Of a stretch of 64,000 nucleotides of DNA, positions 1 through 8,150 are shown in pieces. This stretch comes from Nitrospirales bacterium LBB_01. GTDB taxonomy: Bacteria; Nitrospirota; Thermodesulfovibrionia; Thermodesulfovibrionales; Magnetobacteriaceae. Numbering within the stretch: position 1 is the first letter of the stretch; every line of letters starts with the position of its first letter. The notes under the pieces are model-generated. The model did not search any database. It was not told where the DNA came from and was given only the letters and a program-made list of their open reading frames with translations. The DNA lies in NCBI GenBank assembly GCA_004376055.2, contig CP049016.1:62001-126000 (forward strand), written 5' to 3'. The translations under genes were made by a program, and so were the position numbers.

Positions 1-296
1 TGGTGGATTTTGCTCTGGAGGGACAGAGGCATAGCGGTAAGAGCGCCGAGGATGCAATCTATGAGGCATGTCTATTAAGATTCCGTCCGATAATGATGAC
101 AACAATGGCAGCGCTTCTGGGCGCTCTCCCTTTGGCTTTAGGCGGAAGCACAGGCTCAGAGCTAAGACGCCCCCTTGGTATAACAATTATAGGAGGACTT
201 ATACTCAGCCAAATTTTGACTCTCTATACGACGCCGGTTATCTATCTTGCTTTTGACAGATTATCCAACAGGATGAGAGGGAAGAGGAACTCTTGA
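1..296 (+). CDS. RND-family efflux transporter, 3' end only (MdtB-like)
   Basis: This is the last ~98 codons of an inner-membrane RND pump that begins before the window. The visible part (first codon at position 3) matches the final transmembrane segments of the complete RND protein at 667-3756 almost residue for residue, including the [18 protein letters not shown] stretch and the GSELRRPLG loop. Two adjacent RND genes of this kind are typical of MdtB/MdtC-type heteromultimeric multidrug pumps, which work with a periplasmic adaptor and a TolC channel. The gene ends with a charged cytoplasmic tail. Pump family is sure; the substrate cannot be read from this fragment. Confidence 0.85.
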   Translation, partial: VDFALEGQRHSGKSAEDAIYEACLLRFRPIMMTTMAALLGALPLALGGSTGSELRRPLGITIIGGLILSQILTLYTTPVIYLAFDRLSNRMRGKRNS

Positions 297-317
297 TAAA
301 GGAATGTTCTTTATTTT

Positions 318-589
318 GTCATTCCTGCGAAAGCAGGAATCCAGGTCCCTTAACAGAAATATTAAGAAGACTGGATTCCCGCTCGGGGGCGGGAATAACA
401 AAGAATAAAGACTTTTTAAAACAATAGATGCTTATATACTTAACTCAGATACATGGTTTTATGTCAGCTAAGGATACCTTAAAAAGGACTGGATTCCCGC
501 TCGGGGGCGGGAATGACAAAGGAGAGGATTTTCTTTTTCTTGTCATTCCTTTTCTTTTTCTTGTCATTCCTGCGGAGGCAGGAATCCAG
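318..589. repeat. Cluster of short hairpin repeats in the 297-666 spacer
   Basis: The 370-bp spacer between the two RND genes holds four hairpin units: 318-344, 371-400, 489-519 and 562-589. Each is built on an ATTCC(T/C)GC...GC(A/G)GGAAT palindrome flanked by GTC or CAG. Units alternate in orientation, and 371-396 and 489-514 share an exact 26-bp core. A 21-bp T/C-rich unit ending in GTCATTCC is tandemly duplicated at about 531-571. The segment from about 450 to 630 has a second copy at 42430-42610. The design resembles REP/dRS3-type intergenic palindromes. I see no gene here; a 67-codon frame at 428-631 is made of the repeat itself. Confidence 0.8.
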
Positions 590-666
590 TTTTTTCTTTG
601 CGGAGCTAAGGGCATAAGCATTAAACAATAAATACTGCGGAGTTTATCATAAACTAACAACACACT

Positions 667-3600
667 ATGAAATTTGTTGAAACATTCATAAGCAGGCCGG
701 TAGCAACCACTCTAATAACGGTTGCCATTGTTTTAGCCGGGGTGATTGCCTTTAAGTGTCTCCCTGTTTCTCCTCTTCCACAGGTTGACTTTCCTACAAT
801 ATCGGTTAGTGCTGCGCTTCCCGGAGCTGATCCTGAGACAATGGCGACATCAGTGGCAGCTCCTTTGGAAAAACAGTTTACCCGCATAGCAGGCGTCACT
901 GAGATGACGTCAACCAGTTACAGGGGCTCAACTTCGGTTACACTTCAATTTGAGCTTGATAGAGATATCAACGGCGCAGCGCGTGACGTTCAAGCGGCTA
1001 TTAACGCTGCGAGGAGTTACCTTCCTGCTAACCTTCCCACCAATCCCTCATATCGGAAAGTTAATCCGGCAGACGCTCCGATTCTTATCCTGGCGCTCAT
1101 CTCTGACACTGTCAGTAAGTCACGGATGTATGATATTGCATCCAGTGTGCTGCAGCAGAAAGTCTCTCAGATGAAAGGGGTCGGTCAAGTTTTTATTGGA
1201 GGCGGATCACTCCCTGCTGTACGTGTTGAGTTAAACCCCAATGCGTTAAGCAGATATGGAGTCGGGCTTGAAACCGTTCGCAGCGTGATTGCCTCTAATA
1301 ATGTTAACCGCCCAAAGGGACAAATATCTCAGGGAGACAAGACATGGGAAATTATAACCAACGACCAACTCCACGGCGCAAAAGAGTACCTTCCTTTGAT
1401 TATTTCCTCCGATAACGGCACGGTATTGCGCCTAACCGATGTCGCAACTGTGGAGGACTCGGTTGAGGACTTGCGAGTTGCCGGTATGGTTAATGGAAAG
1501 CAGGCTGTTATGCTGGTTATTTTTAGACAGCCGGGAGCTAATATCATTGAAACAGTGCAAAATATTCGGGACGTTATGCCTCAATTGAAAGCAATTTTAC
1601 CTGCCGCCGTAGATTTATCTGTAGTGCTTGACAGGACGCCTCCAATCAGAGGCTCCCTTAAAGAAGTTGAGCGATCGCTGATAATCTCCTTCATATTAGT
1701 AATACTTGTCGTGTTCTGGTTTATTCGGGATTTCAGGGCAACACTTGCGCCCGGTGTTGCCGTGTTTGTTTCCATTACAGGTACGTTTGCCGTGATGTAT
1801 CTATTGGGTTATTCGTTAAACAACCTCTCACTTATGGCTCTTACGGTTGCCACAGGGTTTGTCGTGGACGATGCCATTGTTGTGCTTGAAAACATATCAC
1901 GGTACAGAGAAAAAGGGATGTCTCCGTATGAGGCGGCGGTAATTGGTTCACGTGAAATTGCTTTTACGGTGGTCTCTATGAGTCTATCTCTGGTAGCTGT
2001 GTTTATCCCGATTTTGCTTATGCAGGGGATGATAGGCAGGCTCTTTAAGGAGTTTGCCATTACGCTTTCAGTATCAATACTAATCTCTTTAGCGGTTTCT
2101 CTTACAACAACGCCTATGATGTGCGCTACTGTGATTAAGCATAAAAAAGAACGGAAGCAGCATGGGTTTTTGTATGCCATCAGCGAGGGCTTTTTTAACA
2201 AGATATTGCATCTATACGAAAAGACCTTAATCGTAGCGCTGAGGCACTCTTTTCTAATGCTCTGTTTAACAGTAATTACGGCAATAACCAGCGTGTATCT
2301 GTTTGTAACAGTACCCAAGGGGTTTTTTCCGGAACAAGACAGCGGGCGAATCGCTGGAAGCATCCAAGCTTCACAGGACACATCGTTTCAAGCTATGAGG
2401 GGAAAGCTAACACAAATTATCAACATTATAAAAGATGATCCTGATATTGAGTACGTACTTGGATTTACTGGCGGTGGCGGTGGCGGCGGTTCAACAACAA
2501 ACACCGGACGTTTATTCCTTTCTCTTACTCCGTTTGAAAAACGAAAGTCATCTGCTCAGGAAATAATGAAAAGGCTTCGTAAGAAACTCAACAACGTTGC
2601 CGGAGCGCCTACATTTCTTCAGCCTGTACAAGACATCCGTATAGGAGGCCGCATTGGAGGTGCACTGTATCAATATACACTTCAGGGGGAAAACATAGCT
2701 GAGCTTAATATGTGGACGCAGAAGCTGACCGGGAAATTGAGAACCACGCCGCAGATTGTTGATGTTAACAGTGATTTACAGGTTGGCGGGCGGCAGGTTA
2801 CACTCGCTATAGACCGCGATACGGCTTCGCGTTTTGGCATAACTCCACAGGCGATAGATGCTGCCCTGTATGACTCATACGGTCAGCGGCAGGTCTCTGT
2901 CACATACACGGCATTAAATCAATACCATGTAGTAATGGAGGCTGCGCCACAGTATTGGCAGTATTCCGACTCGCTGAAAGACGTCAATGTTTTTACTGTC
3001 GATAAAAAGCGTATTCCTATTAGCGCCTTTAGCCGATATGGGGAAACACCAACCCCTTTAGCGGTAAATCATCAGGGGCAGTTTCCGGCTACAACTATTT
3101 CGTTTAATCTTGCTCCGGGCACAGCGCTTGGCGATGGGGTAAAGGCGATTGAGACTGTAGCTGTAGAGATGGGAATGCCAAAAAGCGTGCGTGGAACATT
3201 TGCCGGCACAGCGCAGGCGTTTAAGGCCTCCCTTGCCAATGAGCCGTGGCTTATCCTTGCCGCACTGATTGCTGTCTATATTGTGCTTGGGGTGCTCTAT
3301 GAAAGCTATGTTCATCCGATAACAATACTTTCCACGCTGCCCTCGGCCGGAGTTGGAGCTGTGGCGGCGCTTTTTATATTTAAAATGGAGCTAAGCATAA
3401 TAGCAATCATAGGGATAATACTGCTAATTGGAATAGTAAAGAAAAACGGTATAATGATGGTTGACTTTGCACTTGACACCGAGCGCAGACATGGGAAAAG
3501 CCCCAAGGATGCAATCTATGAGGCATGTCTTTTAAGATTCCGACCAATTATGATGACAACAATGTCGGCGCTTTTGGGCACACTGCCCCTTGCCCTTGGC

Positions 3601-3756
3601 ACTGGTGTAGGCTCAGAACTTCGCCGCCCGCTGGGGACCACAATTGTAGGCGGACTAATTCTAAGCCAGATGCTAACTCTTTATACAACTCCGGTAATTT
3701 ACCTATACCTTGACAGATTGAGGCTTTGGGTACAAAGGTTCAGGAAAGGGATTTAA
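667..3756 (+). CDS. RND multidrug efflux transporter, MdtC-like
   Basis: Complete 1029-residue inner-membrane proton-driven efflux pump of the RND (AcrB/MdtBC) superfamily. It starts with the family's MKFVETFISRPVATTL segment (TM1), has two large periplasmic porter loops and a second set of transmembrane helices. The paired aspartates of TM4 that relay protons are visible in GFVVDDAIVVLEN (around residue 400). The C-terminal half repeats the fold and ends just after the GSELRRPLG loop. A run of seven glycines (around residue 601, DNA 2470-2490) lies in the second porter loop and is unusual. It follows a paralogous RND gene, as in mdtB-mdtC. No strong ribosome site precedes the ATG at 667. Expected partners are a membrane-fusion protein (upstream of the window) and a TolC-like channel. 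Confidence 0.92.
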   Translation: MKFVETFISRPVATTLITVAIVLAGVIAFKCLPVSPLPQVDFPTISVSAALPGADPETMATSVAAPLEKQFTRIAGVTEMTSTSYRGSTSVTLQFELDRDINGAARDVQAAINAARSYLPANLPTNPSYRKVNPADAPILILALISDTVSKSRMYDIASSVLQQKVSQMKGVGQVFIGGGSLPAVRVELNPNALSRYGVGLETVRSVIASNNVNRPKGQISQGDKTWEIITNDQLHGAKEYLPLIISSDNGTVLRLTDVATVEDSVEDLRVAGMVNGKQAVMLVIFRQPGANIIETVQNIRDVMPQLKAILPAAVDLSVVLDRTPPIRGSLKEVERSLIISFILVILVVFWFIRDFRATLAPGVAVFVSITGTFAVMYLLGYSLNNLSLMALTVATGFVVDDAIVVLENISRYREKGMSPYEAAVIGSREIAFTVVSMSLSLVAVFIPILLMQGMIGRLFKEFAITLSVSILISLAVSLTTTPMMCATVIKHKKERKQHGFLYAISEGFFNKILHLYEKTLIVALRHSFLMLCLTVITAITSVYLFVTVPKGFFPEQDSGRIAGSIQASQDTSFQAMRGKLTQIINIIKDDPDIEYVLGFTGGGGGGGSTTNTGRLFLSLTPFEKRKSSAQEIMKRLRKKLNNVAGAPTFLQPVQDIRIGGRIGGALYQYTLQGENIAELNMWTQKLTGKLRTTPQIVDVNSDLQVGGRQVTLAIDRDTASRFGITPQAIDAALYDSYGQRQVSVTYTALNQYHVVMEAAPQYWQYSDSLKDVNVFTVDKKRIPISAFSRYGETPTPLAVNHQGQFPATTISFNLAPGTALGDGVKAIETVAVEMGMPKSVRGTFAGTAQAFKASLANEPWLILAALIAVYIVLGVLYESYVHPITILSTLPSAGVGAVAALFIFKMELSIIAIIGIILLIGIVKKNGIMMVDFALDTERRHGKSPKDAIYEACLLRFRPIMMTTMSALLGTLPLALGTGVGSELRRPLGTTIVGGLILSQMLTLYTTPVIYLYLDRLRLWVQRFRKGI

Positions 3757-3860
3757 GTAAGGGAAAGGGCTTTGCCCTCTCCCTTAGACCTTCTCCCACA
3801 AGTCCCCTAAAGGGGATTCCCCTCTCTGATTAATTCCCTTGACCTCAGGTTTGTTAGCAA
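3755..3860. repeat. Intergenic repeat, copy 1 of a ~105-bp element
   Basis: Directly after the RND stop codon lies a ~105-bp sequence that recurs at 19816-19923 after fhs. It contains a hairpin at 3759-3785 (AAGGGAAAGGGC, loop TTT, GCCCTCTCCCTT, one mismatch) and a second one at 3803-3816 (TCCCCTAAAGGGGA). The first hairpin may also end transcription of the pump gene, though no clear T-run follows. Parts of the element also recur at 32327-32353 and 42514-42537. Confidence 0.75.
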
Positions 3861-3911
3861 CGATTTGGTGGTGTAGTATTGTGTTTTGTTGGTGTGTTTG
3901 ATGTAGAAGAT

Positions 3912-3940
3912 TTTTTAATTGGCGAAACGCCAATTAAAAA
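3912..3940. terminator. Strong palindrome, possible bidirectional terminator
   Basis: A perfect 13-bp stem (TTTTTAATTGGCG / CGCCAATTAAAAA) with an AAA loop lies between the RND gene and the next small gene. The AT arms mean that either strand would end in a short U-rich stretch, so it could work as a terminator. This is judged from sequence only. Confidence 0.45.
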
Positions 3941-4021
3941 GTTTCAATTGCGAGTTTCACCCGCAAAAACAGATGAGCTGATGAAAAGATTTATAAAATA
4001 ACTCCATTTTGAAATTTGTTG

Positions 4022-4027
4022 TATAAT
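4022..4027 (+). promoter_or_regulatory. -10 box immediately upstream of the 4033 gene
   Basis: A perfect TATAAT lies only 5 nt before the ATG at 4033. There is no convincing -35 box and no Shine-Dalgarno sequence. If used, the transcript would begin at or next to the start codon (leaderless). Compare the promoters at 11346-11375, 11410-11438, 43465-43494 and 46330-46359. Confidence 0.4.
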
Positions 4028-4032
4028 AGAGC

Positions 4033-4242
4033 ATGAAGAGGAAGTCACTATACAACACAAACCCTTACTTGAAAGATACTGACAAGTGTTGGGAATATTT
4101 TGTTACGTCGGTAAATTCCTCATGTGCCATTGAGGGTATATCCGTGACAGAAGAGGAATCATGGGCTATAGTCAATTCAATCAAAAAGCGGCAAGAGAAA
4201 CCAAGTAAGTGCATAACTAAGTCTTTTTCATCGTCTGATTGA
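4033..4242 (+). CDS. Small protein convergent with a Fic gene
   Basis: A 69-residue protein beginning MKRKSLYNTNPYLKD with a SSCAIEGI segment. I recall similar short proteins (NPYLKD...SSAIEGI) as a recurrent small family in bacterial genomes but cannot give a function. Its last codons overlap the 3' end of the Fic gene on the other strand by 26 nt. A TATAAT 5 nt before the ATG suggests its own promoter. It could be an antitoxin-like partner or just a passenger of this accessory cluster; nothing in the sequence decides. The C-terminal dozen residues (KCITKSFSSSD) look unlike the conserved part and may come from frame drift. Confidence 0.5.
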   Translation: MKRKSLYNTNPYLKDTDKCWEYFVTSVNSSCAIEGISVTEEESWAIVNSIKKRQEKPSKCITKSFSSSD

Positions 4243-4699
4243 TAACATCAACAAATATCTCAGTCATTGGTGCATAATTTTTACTCATCCCTGCGTGTAT
4301 AGCCTTGATATAATTTCCCCACTTTTTGCTCTCCAATTGTACGTAGTTTAAAGGCGGCAGGTCAGCTTGCATAGCCATTAAATCTGCCAGAAGCCGTGCT
4401 ACTCTTCCGTTGCCCTCCCTGAAAGGATGAATAAGCAACAGTTCTACGTGCACTGTTGCGATAGCGCGTGCTATTTCTTCAATGGTTGCAAATATACAAG
4501 GTGTATTAATTGCAAGTTGTCCTTTTTCAAAATCACCAATCAACCTGGGTATATGTGCAGATGTAGAAAACTGAAAGTCTCCCTTGCTCAAATTAACCTG
4601 TCTGTACTTACCCGCCCATTCATATATATTGCCAAGCCATAATTTGTGAATCCTGCAAATATCCTTACCAGTTGTGTCGTATTTGGGGGAGAGGGTCAT
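4217..4699 (-). CDS. Fic/Doc-family protein
   Basis: A 160-residue Fic-fold protein. The catalytic motif is intact: H91-PFREGNG-R99 (consensus HxFx(D/E)GNGRxxR), with R102 completing it. Fic proteins transfer AMP or another nucleotide-derived group to target proteins and often act as toxins. The upstream IYEWAGKYRQVNLSKGDF block is the family's substrate-binding flap region. An in-frame stop lies directly before the ATG. Other members usually carry a further N-terminal helix, so the N-terminus may be lost or frameshifted. No separate inhibitory helix motif [ST]xxxE[GN] is obvious. Neighbours are a HEPN protein and a broken RhuM gene on the same strand. Confidence 0.8.
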   Translation of the reverse strand: MTLSPKYDTTGKDICRIHKLWLGNIYEWAGKYRQVNLSKGDFQFSTSAHIPRLIGDFEKGQLAINTPCIFATIEEIARAIATVHVELLLIHPFREGNGRVARLLADLMAMQADLPPLNYVQLESKKWGNYIKAIHAGMSKNYAPMTEIFVDVINQTMKKT

Positions 4700-4733
4700 T
4701 TATACAAGTCTCCATGGTCTTTGCAATGCTCTT

Positions 4734-5468
4734 TTATTGTCCCATATAATCCGATAAAAAACGGTTAACGCCTTCTATCATTCCCTTCACATCTTCAACT
4801 GTAAACTCCTCAAACCGTCCATGAGCCGCATGATTTCGTATATCAGCGTATTCTCTTAGTTGTTTTGCTTTGAGTTCGTTATACAATTCTGCTTTTTTAA
4901 GGTCAGTAATAAGAGGATCTAATGTCTTAAAGTCCCCATTACTCTTGAAAACAGAAATTGATGGATAATTCTTTATACATATTTCTCTAAGTGCCTTTTC
5001 AAGCACAGCGCCAGCTAAAACAGCAGCAGGGACATGGTTATATTTCCTACCTGCACCCTCCTCAATAAGTCTTTCTGCGTGTGTCATGTAATCAGCAGCT
5101 ATCTCAGCTTCTATTTGTGATGACAGGTCTGACAAGTAACCTTGTTCTAAATTATACTTCAGTGACTTAATGATAGCAACACACCTTTCAACACTTGAAA
5201 CTTCATTAGATAGTCTTCTAAAATTATCGGCATATTCTTTATGAACATGTCCTTCTGGAAATAACTGTGTCAGAAAAATATGACAATCTGTACGCCATTC
5301 TATAAATTCTGATTTATTAAGTCCTACTATAGGTATTTGCTTGCCATAATTAAGATGATCATTCTTATACTCAATTATTTGTACATTAGACAACAACTTA
5401 TTGCCTTCTTCTATTAACTCATCAAATCTTTTGTTGAACTTCTCATTTAATTGCTTAGGCAGAATCAC
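4734..5468 (-). CDS. HEPN-domain protein (DUF4145-like)
   Basis: A 244-residue soluble protein whose C-terminal third is a HEPN-like helical domain with the signature ADIRNHAAHG (R-x4-H near residue 215), the motif that forms the RNase site in HEPN toxins and defence proteins. The N-terminal part is helical and charged with no motif I recognise. The start is GTG at 5468, preceded by a run of seven G that serves as ribosome site. It lies between fic and the RhuM pseudogene on the same strand, which suggests a toxin/defence cluster. RNase activity is inferred from the motif only. Confidence 0.65.
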   Translation of the reverse strand: MILPKQLNEKFNKRFDELIEEGNKLLSNVQIIEYKNDHLNYGKQIPIVGLNKSEFIEWRTDCHIFLTQLFPEGHVHKEYADNFRRLSNEVSSVERCVAIIKSLKYNLEQGYLSDLSSQIEAEIAADYMTHAERLIEEGAGRKYNHVPAAVLAGAVLEKALREICIKNYPSISVFKSNGDFKTLDPLITDLKKAELYNELKAKQLREYADIRNHAAHGRFEEFTVEDVKGMIEGVNRFLSDYMGQ

Positions 5469-5527
5469 ATTTTCCCCCCCTACTTTTCCGTATCCTTTGG
5501 TACAGATGCGGCACGATTAATAAAAAA

Positions 5528-6631
5528 CTACTTTTGCTTTCCCCCCTTCTTCCCCTTATCACTGTCCGTTCTTTTATTATTGGAATTTTCCAAATATTTG
5601 ATGTTCTCTACAACCTTATCAAAATCACTGCCCGGCTCCTTCGCCTCAACTTGCCGTCTCTCTGCTTCAAATTTACCAAACTCTTGCTTTGCGTGCTCTG
5701 CAGCCAATTCATGCGATACCTTGCCTGCGTGGGTCAGAATGTTTTGTTCATTAAATTCAAGAAACGCATCAAGTTTTTTGACCCAATCGGCCATGTGCAT
5801 TGGTTTGCGATTCTTAGCCTGAAGCTCGGCATAATCAAGATACATGTTAACTATCCTGTTTAGCTCAAGCAACTCATCCACAGTAAGATAGTTTTTTGCT
5901 ACCGTAATGTCGGTTTTACGAATTGGCCCGTTGGGAGAATTTTTCCAAGTCATGAGCCCCATGTTTGGTTTCTTTGCATCTGCCCTGTGTTTTATCACCG
6001 TCTGCTGCAGTCTGTCCGTGAATAGCCCAATGGAGCTTATTCTGTACGGTGGCATAAAAAGCCTTAGTAATCTTTATATTTGGTTCATAATCAATGCTGG
6101 TAGCATAGATGTCCGTTATTTTCTGATAGAAACGCCGCTCGGAGGTACGTATTGCTCTGATTCGCTCAAGTAACTCATCAAATCATTCCCGAGAGTACGA
6201 CCTTCCTCTAGCCGTCTGTCATCAAGGACAAATCCCTTAACAATATATTCCTTCAGGGTCTGTGTTGCCCACTGCCGGAATCTTGTGCCTTGTTGTGAGC
6301 GAACCCTATAGCCTACTGCAAGAATCATGTCAAGGTTGTAATGGTTAACATCACGCTGAATCTTGCGTTTACCCTCAGTTTGAACTATTAAGTATTTCTT
6401 AATAGTTGCCTCAGGTGAGAGTTCACCTTCCTCAAAAACACTGGAAATATGCATGTTTACGTTTGGTACACTGGTTTGATAGAGTTCGGCAATTTCACGC
6501 TGGGTTAACCATACTGTGTTTCCGTCAAGGCGAACCTGTAGACGCAGTGCGCCATCTTTGTATATTAAAATGTTCCCACCTGGATTGTCTTGAGGTGGAG
6601 GATTTATATCTTTTCCAATTGTGTGTATCAT
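5528..6631 (-). pseudogene. RhuM-family gene broken by two frameshifts
   Basis: The two halves are clearly one gene. The N-terminal part (6631 down to about 6185) has the RhuM start (ILIYKDGALRLQVRLDGNTVWLT) and the Bro-N/ANT-like DNA-binding region. A middle stretch in another frame (about 6185-6005) reads LLERIRAIRTSERRFYQK and DIYATSIDYEP. The C-terminal part (about 6008-5528) reads KHRADAKKPNMG and MYLDYAELQAKNRKPMHMADW. Frame changes fall near 6185 and near 6005, neither at a homopolymer longer than three bases. RhuM proteins are common in genomic islands and of poorly known function. A good ribosome site (GGGGAGC) precedes the ATG. Residue 171 onward of the first frame is out-of-frame sequence. 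Confidence 0.85.
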
Positions 6632-6720
6632 AGAATGCTCCCCGTTAAAACAGATAAAATATTATAACACTTTTAGTAGAGGAAGATGTGTGCCAACGAA
6701 GTTAGACAAGGAAATGCGGT

Positions 6721-7578
6721 TTAGATATCTCTGTGGACGATTTCTACGTTAAGGGAGTGTTTGGAGATGAAAGCTGCAACTTTTTGGGTTATGGCAGGCG
6801 CTCTGTGGCGGCCTCCGGTGCAGCCTATTCCTATTGTTAGAAACGATTTGCCCTCTTTTATATAATTTGGTATCAGAAAATCCAGTAAATCCTCTATCTT
6901 TTTAAGGTATTCCACAGTGACATGGTTTTCTATGACGTAATCGCTTACCGATTTATCCAATCCAGTAAGCGGTCTTAGGTTTTCTACAAAATGGGGATTT
7001 GCCAAAAACCGTACATCAAACAACATGTCCAAATGGTGCGGAGTGCCGGATTTAAAACCAAACGAAATCAGCGTGACCTTTAACGACGAGGTTGAAACCC
7101 CTCCGAACAACGACGTTATATGGGTTCTCAACTGATGCGGCGTATATGCCGACGTGTCAACGATCATTTCTGCCTCGTTTCTAAGCGGTTTAAGCAGAGC
7201 CCCTTCGCTCTCCATTGCCTTAACCATGTTGCCGTCGTGGAGTTTTTGCAGAGGATGCGGCCGTCTCGTTTCCTTAAACCGCCGTATCAACACATCGGTC
7301 TCCGCCTCTAAAAACAGTATCTGAAGCGTATAAGCCTTTCTTAAGTGCACAAGGGTTGACTCCAAATCGGATAGAAAACTCTTTTCCCTGACATCCATAC
7401 CTATGGCTATGCTGCCCACCTCGGCGCTCTTTGTCGTTAACTTTACAAAATCATCAATCAAAGATGGCGGCAGGTTATCTACGCAAAAGTAACCGCTGTC
7501 CTCAAGGGCACGCAACGTCACTGTCTTACCAGCGCCGGACATGCCCGTAACTATCAGGACAAAGGTCTTAGAGCTCAT
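6721..7578 (-). CDS. rapZ: RNase adapter protein RapZ (YvcJ family)
   Basis: A 285-residue P-loop protein. The Walker A motif GMSGAGKT lies at residues 12-19, and the C-terminal domain carries IGIGCTGGRHRAP near residue 251. Both are diagnostic for RapZ/YvcJ. In enterobacteria RapZ delivers the small RNA GlmZ to RNase E and so controls GlmS (amino-sugar supply); in other phyla the exact targets are less clear. The start ATG overlaps the hpf stop by 4 nt (ATGA), so it is translated with hpf. Its place at the end of the lptCAB-rpoN-hpf block is the classic rpoN-operon order. Confidence 0.95.
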   Translation of the reverse strand: MSSKTFVLIVTGMSGAGKTVTLRALEDSGYFCVDNLPPSLIDDFVKLTTKSAEVGSIAIGMDVREKSFLSDLESTLVHLRKAYTLQILFLEAETDVLIRRFKETRRPHPLQKLHDGNMVKAMESEGALLKPLRNEAEMIVDTSAYTPHQLRTHITSLFGGVSTSSLKVTLISFGFKSGTPHHLDMLFDVRFLANPHFVENLRPLTGLDKSVSDYVIENHVTVEYLKKIEDLLDFLIPNYIKEGKSFLTIGIGCTGGRHRAPAITQKVAAFISKHSLNVEIVHRDI

Positions 7579-8111
7579 CGCGTTGGCTCTATCAGTCCAA
7601 AATCACCGTCTTTTCTTCTGTAAATCACGTTTACATCTCCTGTTAGTTCATTTGAAAAAATGTAGAAGTCTTTGTCCAGAAGCTCCAGATTCATCGCTGC
7701 CTCATCGGGCGGCATCGGTTTCATATCAAATCTCTTGCGTTTGATTATACGTATCTGGTGTGTGTCCTGAGTGGCTATTTCTGTGTGCTCTGCATGTCCT
7801 GCGGTACCCTTAGCGGCTCCTTTTCTCTTTGAGGTCAGCTTGTCCTTGTACTTTTTTATCTGACGCTCCAGTTTTTCCACCACCTCGTCTATTGACGAGT
7901 ACATCTCGGCTGTTATTGACTCAGCCTGAATCAGCACCCCGTTAGACTTTATCAGTACCTCTGCCTTGTGTCTGTACTTTTCTACCGTTAAGACTACCAT
8001 CGCGTCACACTCATGAACGAGCATCTTGGCAAACTTCTTGATTTTGCCCTCCGCATAGTCCTTTATTGACTCTGTTATGTCGAAATTACGTCCGGTAATA
8101 GATACGTTCAT
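7575..8111 (-). CDS. hpf: Ribosome hibernation promoting factor, long form
   Basis: 178 residues: an N-terminal HPF/YfiA domain (about 1-100) that binds the decoding region of the 30S subunit, a lysine-rich linker, and a C-terminal dimerisation domain (from about residue 120, including MPPDEAAMNLELLDKDFYIF). The C-terminal domain marks the long form, which joins two ribosomes into 100S dimers in stationary phase. A Shine-Dalgarno GGAGG precedes the ATG. It lies between rpoN and rapZ, as in many proteobacteria and Nitrospirota. Confidence 0.95.
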   Translation of the reverse strand: MNVSITGRNFDITESIKDYAEGKIKKFAKMLVHECDAMVVLTVEKYRHKAEVLIKSNGVLIQAESITAEMYSSIDEVVEKLERQIKKYKDKLTSKRKGAAKGTAGHAEHTEIATQDTHQIRIIKRKRFDMKPMPPDEAAMNLELLDKDFYIFSNELTGDVNVIYRRKDGDFGLIEPTR

Positions 8112-8150
8112 ATAGTGCCTCCAGTGTTTGTTGTTTTATTTATGTTGTGT

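Noticed and set aside
318-589. CRISPR-like repeated units
   Set aside because: Units alternate in orientation, are palindromic over their whole length and have unequal spacers; no cas genes.
428-631. Small open frame in the first repeat spacer (also 42408-42602)
   Set aside because: Composed of the hairpin repeats themselves; no ribosome site and not conserved between the two copies.
1809-2381. 190-codon open frame on the minus strand inside the RND gene
   Set aside because: Antisense shadow of a strongly conserved gene, no ribosome site or recognisable domain.
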